From contig CAMLJY010000002.1 of assembly GCA_946480465.1 (NCBI GenBank), forward strand, positions 124,001 to 188,000: 64,000 nucleotides of DNA, in the 5' to 3' direction. Shown here piece by piece: positions 55,566 through 63,935 of the stretch. The notes below the pieces were generated by a model. The model had not been told where the DNA came from and did no database searches. It saw nothing but the letters and a program-made list of their open reading frames with translations. Numbering within the stretch: the first letter of the stretch is position 1; each line of letters begins with the position of its first letter. The position numbers were made by a program, and so were the translations under genes. Source of the DNA: an uncultured Burkholderiales bacterium (GTDB lineage: Bacteria; Pseudomonadota; Gammaproteobacteria; Burkholderiales; Burkholderiaceae).

Positions 55566-56582
55566 TCAGAAGCCTTCCAGCACGCCCTTGCCGACGGCGC
55601 GGCCACTTTCGATCCACGCATGCGCCTGCTTCAGCGTGGCCGCGTCGATGCGGCCGAAGCGCCTGGCCAGCGGGCTGCGCAGCACGCCGGCATCCACCGC
55701 GCGCGCCACCTCGGCCAGCAGGCGGCCCTGCGCGGCGATGTCTTCGGTGCCGAAGAGCGAGCGCGTGAACATCATTTCCCAGTGCAGCGACAGGCTCTTG
55801 CGCTTCAGCGGCCGGGCGTCCAGCGGGCCGCTGGGATCGTCGATCAGCGCCAACCGGCCCTGCGGGCGCAGCGCCTCGACCAGCGCGGGGTAGTGCTGCT
55901 CGGTGTGCGTGAGGCTGGCCACCAGGTGCACGCCGTCGACGCCGATGCGCTTCAGTTCATCGGCCAGCGGCTTGGTGTGGTCGATGACCTGGTGCGCGCC
56001 CATCGCCAGCGCCCAGTCGATGCTTTCGGGCCGCGACGCGGTGGCGATGAGCTGCAACTGCGTGCGGCTGCGCGCCAGCTGCAGCAGCATCGAGCCCACG
56101 CCCCCGGCGGCACCGGTGACCAGCAGCCGCTGGCCGGCACCGCCGCCTTGGGGCACGCCGAGGCGGTCGAACAGCAGCTCCCATGCCGTGATCGCGGTCA
56201 GCGGCATCGCTGCCGCCTGGCCGGCGTCCAGCGTGGCCGGGCGATGGGACACGATGCGGTGGTCCACCAGCTGCAGCTCGGCATTGCTGCCGGCGCGGTC
56301 GATGGCGCCGGCATACCAGACGCGGTCGCCCACCGCAAAGCCCTGCACCGCGCTGCCCACGGCGCGCACGGTGCTGGCCGCGTCCCAGCCCAGCACGCGC
56401 GCGCTGCCCGCCGGCGGCGCCAGGCCGGCACGCACCTTGGTGTCCACCGGGTTCACCGACACCGCCTCCACCGCGACCAGCAGGTCGTTCGGCCCCGGCG
56501 CGGCGGGCGCGGGCAGCTCCAGGTCGAGCAGGGCCGCGGGATCGGTGAGCGGCAGGTTGTGGTGGTAGCCGACGGCTTTCAT
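55566..56582 (-). CDS. zinc-type alcohol dehydrogenase / quinone oxidoreductase-like protein
   Basis: NADPH-dependent oxidoreductase of the medium-chain family, 338 residues. It opens with MKAVGYHHNLPLTDP, then VNPVDTKVRAG and GWDAASTVRAVGSAV, and has the Rossmann segment LLVTGAAGGVGSMLLQLAR near 152. Structural zinc cysteines are lacking, as in quinone-oxidoreductase-like members. A LysR gene is divergent and shares the promoter region, so it is probably the regulated target. Confidence 0.9.
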   Translation of the reverse strand: MKAVGYHHNLPLTDPAALLDLELPAPAAPGPNDLLVAVEAVSVNPVDTKVRAGLAPPAGSARVLGWDAASTVRAVGSAVQGFAVGDRVWYAGAIDRAGSNAELQLVDHRIVSHRPATLDAGQAAAMPLTAITAWELLFDRLGVPQGGGAGQRLLVTGAAGGVGSMLLQLARSRTQLQLIATASRPESIDWALAMGAHQVIDHTKPLADELKRIGVDGVHLVASLTHTEQHYPALVEALRPQGRLALIDDPSGPLDARPLKRKSLSLHWEMMFTRSLFGTEDIAAQGRLLAEVARAVDAGVLRSPLARRFGRIDAATLKQAHAWIESGRAVGKGVLEGF

Positions 56583-56669
56583 CGCGGGGGTCCTCTGCAA
56601 CAAGGGTGGTGATGGCCGCCACTGTGCCCCCCGGCCGCATGCGGAACCAGCCATGGGAGACTGCGCCAG

Positions 56670-56688
56670 CGACAAACGGCATTTGTCG
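56670..56688. promoter_or_regulatory. palindromic operator candidate between the dehydrogenase and lysR genes
   Basis: CGACAAA (56670-56676) and TTTGTCG (56682-56688) form a perfect 7-bp inverted repeat around CGGCA. It ends 16 bases before the predicted LysR-gene start and lies 88 bases upstream of the dehydrogenase ATG. LysR proteins often bind such sites in divergent promoters. Confidence 0.5.
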
Positions 56689-56704
56689 ATGGAGGCCCCG
56701 ATTG

Positions 56705-57667
56705 GTGAAGCGATCAACCCCCGCCGCCGCCCCCGCCGCGCCGGAGACCACAGCGCCGACCCCCGAACTGCCCGCGCTGCGGCTGGCCTTGCGCGTGGCC
56801 GACCTGGGCAGCGTGGCCGCCGCCGCGCGCGAGCTGAACCAGCTGCCCGCCACTGCCACTGCGGCCGTGCGCCGGCTGGAAGCGCAGCTGGGCGTGCGCC
56901 TGTTCACCCGCAGCAGCCGCGCGCTGCGGCCCACGCCCGAGGGCGCCGCCTTCCTTGCGCGCAGCCGCGAGGCGCTGGCCCTGATCGACCAGGCCATGGG
57001 CGAGCTGCACGCGCCGCTGACGCAGGTGCGCGGCGTGCTGCGCCTGGTCGTCTCGGCCGACCTGGGCAGCGGCGTGATCCGCCCGCTGCTGGACGAATTC
57101 CTGCAGGCCCATCCCGCATTGCAGCTGGAGCTGTCCATCGCCGACCGCATCAGCGACCTGGGCCGCGAGCCGATCGACGCCGCCATCCGCTACGGCGTGC
57201 CCGAGCAGACCGACCAGATCGTGCGCCCGCTGCTGACCGACAACCACGCCATCCTGGTCGCCTCACCCGCATACCTGAAGCGCGCCGGCACGCCGCGCCG
57301 CGTGGAAGACCTGGCCGAGCACGAAGGCATCGGCCTGCGCATCGCCAGCCGCCCCGGCCACCGCTGGCCGCTGCTGGAACGCGGCAAGCCGGTGGCGGTG
57401 CGCCTGAAGATCCGCCGCAGCGTGGACAACGGCCTGGTGGCCCGCCAATGGGCGGTGGATGGACACGGCATTGCGCTGAAGTCCCGCCTGGACGTCGCCG
57501 CCGACCTGGCCGCAGGCCGGTTGGTGCAAGTGCTGCCGCAATTGCAATCGCCGCCATATCCACTGCAACTGGTGCTGGCGCGCGGGACGCATTTGAGTGC
57601 ACGGATGCGGGTGCTGGGGGATTTTCTGAGGGCGCGGTTGGCGGGTGGGGTGGGTGGTGCGGGCTGA
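56705..57667 (+). CDS. LysR-family transcriptional regulator
   Basis: Encodes 320 residues from a GTG at 56705; a TTG at 56702 is also possible, both served by GGAGG at 56691. The winged helix (LALRVADLGSVAAAARELNQ, then RRLEAQLGVRLFTRSSRALR) is followed by a substrate-binding domain (LRLVVSADLGSGVIRPLLDE, DAAIRYGVPEQ, LVASPAYLKRAGTPRRVEDL). An Ala/Pro-rich N-terminal extension of about 20 residues is present. It is divergent from the dehydrogenase gene. Confidence 0.92.
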   Translation: MKRSTPAAAPAAPETTAPTPELPALRLALRVADLGSVAAAARELNQLPATATAAVRRLEAQLGVRLFTRSSRALRPTPEGAAFLARSREALALIDQAMGELHAPLTQVRGVLRLVVSADLGSGVIRPLLDEFLQAHPALQLELSIADRISDLGREPIDAAIRYGVPEQTDQIVRPLLTDNHAILVASPAYLKRAGTPRRVEDLAEHEGIGLRIASRPGHRWPLLERGKPVAVRLKIRRSVDNGLVARQWAVDGHGIALKSRLDVAADLAAGRLVQVLPQLQSPPYPLQLVLARGTHLSARMRVLGDFLRARLAGGVGGAG

Positions 57668-57854
57668 GGTGCGCCGGGGCTGGGCCGACCGGACCGCCAT
57701 CGGCGGGAATTCAGGCCGCCAAAGACGGGGCGAGGATCGGATTGAGTGACATTCTTCGCTCGGCAGCGACGTTTTGATACGTAGACTTGCGCAACTTCGG
57801 GTCTGGCGGGGCTGGGCCGAATTTACGTTAGAACCCATCTCGAGCGGAGGAGCT

Positions 57855-58193
57855 ATGCGAGTTGGAGTCATCAGGCTTACGCAAGGCAACATCAACAATG
57901 ATCACCTCTACCTCACCGAGATAATGTCAATGTTCCCCGCGGCTGCAGTCGGCGGGTCAAACGAGTCAGAACGCGCAGCGCAGCTCGTCGAGGTTCACTC
58001 TGGTATTGGTGATCCGGTTGTCACAGATATCGCGGGCGACAAGAAGATCTTCAGAAAGAGAGCTTGGGTAGCCGAGTTCTTCCGCGTACACGAACTGAAG
58101 GCTGGGGATCAAGTGGTCGTCGAACAAACCGGGCCTTCACGCTTCCATGTCTATCCGAGCCGTGGGTCCAACCCAGTGGACATGCCCCGGTAA
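57855..58193 (+). CDS. small protein with a B3/EcoRII-N-like region
   Basis: Encodes 112 residues from an ATG with a strong GGAGGAG 2-8 bases before it. Residues about 75-108 (FFRVHELKAGDQVVVEQTGP, then RFHVYP) resemble the DNA-contacting core of B3 / EcoRII N-terminal domains. The first half (RVGVIRLTQGNINNDHLYLT) is not recognised. G+C is lower than in the preceding genes. It precedes a DUF262/DUF1524 gene on the same strand. Its TAA stop lies in the loop of a perfect 10-bp hairpin. Confidence 0.7.
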   Translation: MRVGVIRLTQGNINNDHLYLTEIMSMFPAAAVGGSNESERAAQLVEVHSGIGDPVVTDIAGDKKIFRKRAWVAEFFRVHELKAGDQVVVEQTGPSRFHVYPSRGSNPVDMPR

Positions 58194-58226
58194 GCCGGGG
58201 CATGCCGCTCATATCGAAAGTTAGGC
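58166..58226 (+). other. integron attC-like site (candidate)
   Basis: GTCCAAC (58166-58172, fits RYYYAAC) and GTTAGGC (58220-58226, fits GTTRRRY) bound 61 bases, a normal short attC length. Between them CATGCCCCGG (58181-58190) pairs perfectly with CCGGGGCATG (58195-58204). An outer AGTGG/CCGCT pairing leaves A58180 bulged, as attC extrahelical bases are. The two cores match only partly, so this remains a candidate. The hairpin could instead be an attenuator for the next gene. Confidence 0.4.
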
Positions 58227-58291
58227 ATCGAGATCCCCCTCTGGGCACTCCACACGGGCGTAAACCCACCCTCGCGTCCAAGCACAAACTC

Positions 58292-60268
58292 ATGAAGACA
58301 GAACTGTTGACTGTGTCAAAGATCTTTCACGAGGCGCTTTTCCGAATACCAGACTACCAGAGAGGCTACTCGTGGGAGGAAGCGCACCTCAGGGACTTCT
58401 GGACCGATCTTGAGCAGCTCAATTCAACCAAGTCGCATTACACCGGAGTGCTAACGCTAGAAGCAGTGCCCGAGTCAGCGTGGGCGCGCTGGCAGGATGA
58501 CGCGTGGATCATCCGCTCACGAAAGTTCAGCCCTTACTATGTTGTCGACGGCCAGCAACGCCTCACAACGATCTCAATATTGCTTCAGTGCATCCTGGAG
58601 AGCTGTAGAGCCGACGAGCTCAACTTCACTCCAGTGGAGATCCTGCGCCGCAAGTACATCTACGAAACACGCTCAGACAGCGTCACAAGAGCGTACATCT
58701 TTGGATATGAGATTGACAATCCAAGCACCGAGTTCCTCAAGAGCGAAATATTTAATGATTCCGCCGCAGGCCACTCGGTGGGTGAGGCAACGGTCTACAC
58801 CCGAAATCTACGAAACGCGAAAGTGTTTTTTCTCAAGCGACTAGAGGGTGCCTCACACACCACATTAGAGGACATCTTCTCCAAGGTGACGCAGCAGTTG
58901 GTTTTCAATGCCTATGAGATTGCGAAGGACATTGATGTCTTTGTAGCGTTTGAGACCATGAATAATCGCGGGAAGCCGCTTTCTGCGCTTGAGATCCTCA
59001 AGAATCGACTGATTTATTTGGCTGCAAATGTTCCGGAATCGGAACCCGGCGATGGAAAGCTGTTGCGAAAGCAAATCAACGATTCGTGGTCTGTCGTCTA
59101 TCACAACATCGGTCGGAACGAACAGCGCCCCCTCAATGATGACGATTTCCTGAGGGCTCATCTTGCAACCTATTACCACGAGCGCGTAAGCCCAGACTTC
59201 CCAATAGACGAGGACCAGCAAGCCAAGTTTATGGGCGCCTCCTATTCCGTTATGGAGGATCCAGCTGATTTCCTGCTTAGAAGCCACTTTACCCGCAAGC
59301 GCCTTCTCGCAAGCCAAGCAAAGGAAGCTCCACTCCTGCCAAGCCACCTGCAGGAGTACGCGAACGACCTTCGCTCTTCTGCGGAGACGTACTTTAGGCT
59401 GAGCACACCTGCGCTCTCAGGTTACTCTGACGGCGAGAAGGTTGCGCTTGAGCGACTGGGCCGGCTGAGAGGATACGGCTCCGGCCCTCTAGCACTGGCA
59501 CTCTATAAGCGCGAAGCGAACCCCAAGCTGAGAACAGCATTCCTTGAGGCCTACGAACGATACCTTTTCTGTGCGAGCCTCAAGCATGGATTCCGGAACG
59601 GCTACGCACGCTTCGGCCTATCGGTCGAGGTCATCAAGTTCATCAAGGGGAACTACAAGACTAGCGACCTCGTCACCTATTACAACAATCTGGTTGATCA
59701 GTTATTTAAGGAGGACTCATTGGTCGACATGCTCCACGACTGGACCAAGAACGGACCAGGCTACTACGGTTGGCGGAGCATTCGTTACTTCCTCTTTGAG
59801 TACGAGATATTCAGGCAAACCAAATCGCGGTCTACGCGCTCAAAGATTGACTGGGCAGAGTTCTCCAAGGAAGAATTCTCTTCTGACTATGTGACAGTGG
59901 AGCATATCTATCCTCAGCGAGCTCGAGCTCCATACTGGTCTGAGCGATTTGGCCACCTGTCTCCTACACAGAAAAGAACTGTGCGAAACTCGCTCGGCAA
60001 CCTGCTCGCGCTGTCAACACCAAGGAACTCGTCGCTAGGGAATCGCCCATTCCCTGAGAAGGTAGGCGGTCCAGACTCAACGACTGGCTATCGGTTCGGC
60101 AGCTACTCTGAAAACGAAGTGGCGCTTGAGTCCGACTGGACGCCAGTTCAGATTGCAGAACGAGGTCTACGGATGCTCAGCTTCCTTGAGAACCGATGGC
60201 GCCTATCGCTCGGTGATCCTGGGCAGAAACTCCGCGCTCTGGGTATGCAGTCAATCGTAAAGATTTGA
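58292..60268 (+). CDS. DUF262/DUF1524 protein, GmrSD-like type IV restriction or defence nuclease
   Basis: Encodes 658 residues. The N-terminal DUF262 (ParB/GmrS-like) domain shows IPDYQRGYSW (19-28) and VVDGQQRLTT (84-93), motifs for nucleotide binding/hydrolysis, and NNRGKPLSALEILKNRLI near 227. The C-terminal DUF1524 HNH-type domain has VEHIYPQ with His538, then LGNLLALS and NSSLGNRPF near 570-590. GmrSD enzymes cut modified phage DNA. G+C is near 52 %, far below the genome, so the gene was probably acquired. The start at 58292 begins the DUF262 homology; the ribosome site is weak. Confidence 0.88.
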   Translation: MKTELLTVSKIFHEALFRIPDYQRGYSWEEAHLRDFWTDLEQLNSTKSHYTGVLTLEAVPESAWARWQDDAWIIRSRKFSPYYVVDGQQRLTTISILLQCILESCRADELNFTPVEILRRKYIYETRSDSVTRAYIFGYEIDNPSTEFLKSEIFNDSAAGHSVGEATVYTRNLRNAKVFFLKRLEGASHTTLEDIFSKVTQQLVFNAYEIAKDIDVFVAFETMNNRGKPLSALEILKNRLIYLAANVPESEPGDGKLLRKQINDSWSVVYHNIGRNEQRPLNDDDFLRAHLATYYHERVSPDFPIDEDQQAKFMGASYSVMEDPADFLLRSHFTRKRLLASQAKEAPLLPSHLQEYANDLRSSAETYFRLSTPALSGYSDGEKVALERLGRLRGYGSGPLALALYKREANPKLRTAFLEAYERYLFCASLKHGFRNGYARFGLSVEVIKFIKGNYKTSDLVTYYNNLVDQLFKEDSLVDMLHDWTKNGPGYYGWRSIRYFLFEYEIFRQTKSRSTRSKIDWAEFSKEEFSSDYVTVEHIYPQRARAPYWSERFGHLSPTQKRTVRNSLGNLLALSTPRNSSLGNRPFPEKVGGPDSTTGYRFGSYSENEVALESDWTPVQIAERGLRMLSFLENRWRLSLGDPGQKLRALGMQSIVKI

Positions 60269-60283
60269 GGCCACTTCGTTGAC

Positions 60284-60290
60284 GCCTAAC
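60284..60290 (+). other. integron attC-like left core after the DUF262 gene (candidate)
   Basis: GCCTAAC fits the RYYYAAC core and is the exact complement of GTTAGGC at 58220. It begins 15 bases after the DUF262 stop, where a cassette attC would begin. No matching GTTRRRY right end was found in the next 130 bases, so the site would be truncated or decayed. Confidence 0.3.
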
Positions 60291-60415
60291 CAAGTTGCCA
60301 TTCGCCCTCGTTCAACAGCGAGCGGGACATCGCCCTGCGTGGGGGTGCGGCAGCGCAGTGTCTCACTCCATCCCGCCTGAGCAACTGAGCATCTAAACAT
60401 GCTCGATCGGGTCGG

Positions 60416-60751
60416 TCAGTAGATGGTGGCGAGGATGTCCTTGCGGTAGTGCGCTTTGCTTGTATTGGTGCAGCCGATGTTGCCCACGTACTTTGCGTCC
60501 TTGCCTCTCAGTGCATGCAGCATCCTTGTCAACGATTTTCGGAGGAAGCCGCGGATCATCCGATTGCCTGCTAGGTCTTCGATGAATCGTTGAGCGGTCA
60601 GCGTGCAAGAGTTGATCTCGATCAGCATGATCTCGAACTTCTCTAGGGTCTCCTCATTGGGAGGGCTATCCTCATATTTCGCCTTGTCTTCTGGAAAGAA
60701 GAGGCCGAGAAGATCCTTCAGATTGCGCTGCTCTTCGGTCGATAGTGCCAT
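60416..60751 (-). CDS. hypothetical protein
   Basis: Not recognised. It encodes 111 residues, mostly helical and charged (MALSTEEQRNLKDLLGLFFP start), with no signal peptide or membrane segment. Two cysteines are present. It lies 5 bases after the exported-protein gene at 60757-61476, so the two form an operon. The moderate G+C matches the neighbouring acquired-looking DNA rather than the core genome. Confidence 0.6.
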   Translation of the reverse strand: MALSTEEQRNLKDLLGLFFPEDKAKYEDSPPNEETLEKFEIMLIEINSCTLTAQRFIEDLAGNRMIRGFLRKSLTRMLHALRGKDAKYVGNIGCTNTSKAHYRKDILATIY

Positions 60752-60756
60752 TTGAT

Positions 60757-61476
60757 TTACTCCCTCAGTGCTTCAATGGTGCCGACGATCCGGTGAAAAT
60801 CATCTGGCGAGAAGCCTTTTGTCTGCACAAGCAGATATGAATCCTTGAGTCGCTTATGAGTGACATAGCCGACAGTTGTGCCGCCGGCAACGCGCGCATC
60901 AGACAGGTACGCGGTAAGGCTACCTCGCTCTGCAACGGTTAGCTGCGTTGCTTCCTTGAAGGCAATGCCCTTGGACATGATGGCCGAGCGCCAGATTCGG
61001 CGGTCTTCGATATGGTCTGGCTCGGCGTCGTCTAGCGTCTTCAGGTGCAAAATTCGCGGAATGTCCGCATGCGCCAAAGCGCCCGGTCTGGTGTTCTTCT
61101 TGCCCTCCCGTTGCGGAAACGCATTTTCCGCGGCGGTGATTACCTGGATGAACACCCATCGATCTGGGCCATAGTCAGCGGTGATGTCTCCGTCCGCGAG
61201 TACCTCGTACTGATTGGCCCCCTTGGGGAACATGACCTTGAACAGGGTGCCCATGATGAAGGGGCCGGCCCCGTCTTCCACACGTCCTTCGGGCCAGGGC
61301 GCCGGCGCCGCTACCTTTGCGCACCCAGGCCCATTGCATTCACGGCATCGATGCTCGCGTTTGCAGAGAGTGTCACTCGGGTATGTAGCGCCCTGCGCCC
61401 AGGTGGGCGTTAGCACAATGATCCCCAGAATGATCAGACCCCATGTGATGAGCCTTTCGATCGATCGAGCGAGCAC
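60757..61476 (-). CDS. exported Cys-rich protein of unknown function
   Basis: Encodes 239 residues from a GTG at 61476. A signal peptide (LITWGLIILGIIVLTPTWAQG) is followed by a compact cysteine cluster (LCKREHRCRECNGPGC, about 37-52). A soluble domain with VLADGDITADYGPDRWVFIQ near 92 and GGTTVGYVTHKRLKDSYLLV near 196 follows. No family was recognised. It is translated just before the 111-residue gene, so a secreted/cytoplasmic pair is possible. Confidence 0.65.
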   Translation of the reverse strand: MLARSIERLITWGLIILGIIVLTPTWAQGATYPSDTLCKREHRCRECNGPGCAKVAAPAPWPEGRVEDGAGPFIMGTLFKVMFPKGANQYEVLADGDITADYGPDRWVFIQVITAAENAFPQREGKKNTRPGALAHADIPRILHLKTLDDAEPDHIEDRRIWRSAIMSKGIAFKEATQLTVAERGSLTAYLSDARVAGGTTVGYVTHKRLKDSYLLVQTKGFSPDDFHRIVGTIEALRE

Positions 61477-61766
61477 AGGTGGGACTTTCTGTTATTGCGG
61501 CGCGGGAGTGTGCCTGACGCTGGCTACCGTACTGACTGCGAGTTATGGGGATAATGGAAACCAAGCGTTACCTGCAACCAAATGAGTCGAAATCATGCCC
61601 ATCACCCCACTTCACCTGGGCCTCATGCCCCTCTCATGGCCCCAGTCTTACGCTGTGCCCGTATAGCTGGTAGCTGTGGTGTTCACCACCATCGCCTGGA
61701 TGGCCGGCTGCGTGCGGACTGCCATGCGTGCGGCAGGACGATTTCATGTGTCTACAAGGATGACCG
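61477..61766. other. 290-base gap between divergent genes
   Basis: No gene, tRNA or strong hairpin was recognised. It marks the return from lower-G+C DNA to the high-G+C core sequence and may be the right edge of the acquired block. Confidence 0.4.
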
Positions 61767-62183
61767 ATGAGCAACTCAGCACTGGCTCTCACCCTCTTCA
61801 TCTCCTGGGCCCTGGCGCTGCTCCTGCTGATGGAGGTGCTCCGTTCGCACCTGGTGCTGACCGGGCGCGTGCCGTCCAACGGCTTCACGCCGGACAACGC
61901 CAATCTCTCGCCGTTCATGCAGCGGCTGGCGCGCGCGCATGCCAACTGCGTCGAGAGCTTGCCGATCTTCGGCGGGCTGCTGGTTCTTGCGCTGGCCACC
62001 GGCCAGCAGGCGGTCACTGATCCGCTGGCCCTGTGGTTCGTGCTGGCGCGGGTCGTGCAATCCACCATCCACCTCGCATCCTTGAGCGTCATGGCCGTGA
62101 ACGCCCGGTTCGCGGCCTTCGCGGTCCAGATGGGCATGGGTGTCTACTGGGCGCTTGGGCTACTCGCCCGCTATGCCACCTGA
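61767..62183 (+). CDS. MAPEG-family membrane protein
   Basis: Encodes 138 residues with four membrane helices. The MAPEG fold (membrane-associated eicosanoid and glutathione metabolism proteins) is suggested by RLARAHANCVESLPIFGGLL near 51-70 and LARVVQSTIHLASLSVMAVN near 92-111, the usual conserved helices. The bacterial function is uncertain. Confidence 0.88.
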   Translation: MSNSALALTLFISWALALLLLMEVLRSHLVLTGRVPSNGFTPDNANLSPFMQRLARAHANCVESLPIFGGLLVLALATGQQAVTDPLALWFVLARVVQSTIHLASLSVMAVNARFAAFAVQMGMGVYWALGLLARYAT

Positions 62184-62365
62184 TGGCTGCGGGCGATTGC
62201 CGACCCCGCCGTTCTATGCCTCATTCAAAGTGGCATTCAGCTTCATGGCAGGCGCGTCGGGAAAGTGGATTCGCGACGCGCTTGTTACCCGCGGAGCCGG
62301 TGCCGCTCGCGTAGAGTGCTCCCGTCGCGGGTTGCCGCACTGGGTTGATGAATCGGAGGACGAGC

Positions 62366-62716
62366 ATGACCACGCACACCGGAAGCTGCCATTGCGGCCG
62401 CATCACCTTCGAGGTCGAGGGCGACGTCGACAGCGCCCTGGCCTGCAACTGTTCCATCTGCTCGCGCAAGGGCTCGCTGCTGTGGTTCGTGCCGCGTGAC
62501 CGCCTGAAGCTGAAGACGCCGGAAACCGCCGCCAGCACCTACGAGTTCAACAAGCACGTCATCAAGCACCGCTTCTGCCCCACCTGCGGCATCCATCCCT
62601 ATGGGGAAGGCAAGGATCCCAAGGGCAATGCGATGGCCGCGATCAACCTGCGCTGCATCGAGAACCTGGACCTGGCAAGCATTCCGGTTCACCAGTTCGA
62701 CGGCCGCTCGCTCTGA
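62366..62716 (+). CDS. GFA / CENP-V-type zinc-binding protein
   Basis: Encodes 116 residues of the glutathione-dependent formaldehyde-activating-like fold. The zinc ligands are visible: Cys8 and Cys10 (SCHCG), Cys27, Cys29 and Cys32 (ACNCSIC) and Cys71/Cys74 (FCPTCG). Despite the family name, enzyme activity is unproven for most members. A good GGAGGA at 62355 sets the ATG at 62366. Confidence 0.93.
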   Translation: MTTHTGSCHCGRITFEVEGDVDSALACNCSICSRKGSLLWFVPRDRLKLKTPETAASTYEFNKHVIKHRFCPTCGIHPYGEGKDPKGNAMAAINLRCIENLDLASIPVHQFDGRSL

Positions 62717-62742
62717 CCGGCACCGGGCCCTGCCGTCTCCCG

Positions 62743-63342
62743 ATGCGTCGTTCGTCGGTTCTTCCCGCGCTTCGGTGGACGGTGGCGGTCGTGCTGGCGG
62801 TGGTGTTGGTGGCCGCCGGTGGCTTGTCTGCTGCGGGCCTGGCGGACCATGCCGAACCGGCGGATGCCGCCGTCGTCCCCGGGAACACGGTGTACCCGGA
62901 TGGCACGCCGTCCGATCGGCTCAAGGGCCGGCTCGACGCGGCGCTGGCGCTGTTCCAGGCCGGGCATTGCCGCCTCGTCGTGGTCAGCGGCGGGACCGGT
63001 GTCGAGGGTGTCGACGAAGCGGAGGCCATGAAGCGCTACCTCGTCGCCCGGGGTGTGCCGCCCGATCGTGTGCTTCAGGACAGCCTGGGGTCGAACACCG
63101 CGGCCACCGCCCGCAATGCCGCGCTGGCGCTGCGTGCGAGGGGCATGACGCGTGTGCTCGCGGTGTCGCAGTTCTTCCACGTGCCGCGCCTTCGGCACTT
63201 GCTGGCAGCCGAGGGCCTGAACGTGGTCGGACAGGCGCATGCCCGCTACTTCGAATCCCGTGACGTCTACGCCGTTCTTCGCGAAGTGGCGGCTATGGCT
63301 GTTCTGGCGCAACGCCGGGCACTTGCGCACCTGACCGGCTGA
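62743..63342 (+). CDS. YdcF/SanA-type (DUF218) membrane-anchored protein
   Basis: Encodes 199 residues with one N-terminal helix (about 12-33) and a periplasmic DUF218 domain. The domain has AAVVPGNTVYPDG near 42, RLVVVSGGTGVEGVDEAEAM near 77, GSNTAATARNAALALRARG near 115 and VSQFFHVPRLRHLL near 141. Family members such as SanA and ElyC affect envelope integrity; the exact role is unknown. Confidence 0.9.
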   Translation: MRRSSVLPALRWTVAVVLAVVLVAAGGLSAAGLADHAEPADAAVVPGNTVYPDGTPSDRLKGRLDAALALFQAGHCRLVVVSGGTGVEGVDEAEAMKRYLVARGVPPDRVLQDSLGSNTAATARNAALALRARGMTRVLAVSQFFHVPRLRHLLAAEGLNVVGQAHARYFESRDVYAVLREVAAMAVLAQRRALAHLTG

Positions 63343-63426
63343 GGCTGCAGCTGCTGCCAAACCGCTGTCAGCAGCCCCGGCGCAGCATGCGCTCCTCCCC
63401 CAACAAGCACCTCAGGAGAGAGAGCG

Positions 63427-63825
63427 ATGAGCAGCAGCAACGACAAGTCCCAACACAACGCCGTCAACTGGTTCGAGATCCCGGTGCGGGACCTCGAACG
63501 CGCGCAGGCCTTCTACGAGAAGCTGCTGGCCAAGAGCCTGCGCCGCGAGGCCATGGGGCCGCAGACGCTGGCGGTCATTCCCTACGACCCGGCGCAGGGC
63601 GTCGGCGGCGCGTTGATCGCCGGGGTGCACATCCCCGACCCCAGCCCCAACGGCACGCTGGTCTACCTGAATGCCGAGCCCTCGCTCGATGCCGCGGTCG
63701 AGCGCGCGGTGGCTGCCGGCGGCCGCGTGGCGACGCCGCGCGTCGAGCTGCCCGAGGGCATGGGCTGCTTCGCCCACGTGATCGACACCGAGGGCAACCG
63801 CGTCGGGCTGCACGCGCAGCAATGA
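63427..63825 (+). CDS. VOC-family (glyoxalase-like) protein
   Basis: Encodes 132 residues of the vicinal oxygen chelate fold in the short one-domain form: NWFEIPVRDLERAQAFYEKL (13-32), a GGALIAG strand, and FAHVIDTEGNRVGLHAQ at the end. Metal and substrate are not predictable. AGGAGAGAGAG precedes the ATG. Confidence 0.92.
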   Translation: MSSSNDKSQHNAVNWFEIPVRDLERAQAFYEKLLAKSLRREAMGPQTLAVIPYDPAQGVGGALIAGVHIPDPSPNGTLVYLNAEPSLDAAVERAVAAGGRVATPRVELPEGMGCFAHVIDTEGNRVGLHAQQ

Positions 63826-63935
63826 TGCTGGCGCAGCTGTGGCGGGCAGCGGCGTCGGTTCATCCGGCTTTGCTGGAACCGCCGGCGGAGGAGGGCCACA
63901 ATGCCGGCCCCACCCAGCCCGACGAACCGCCGCCG

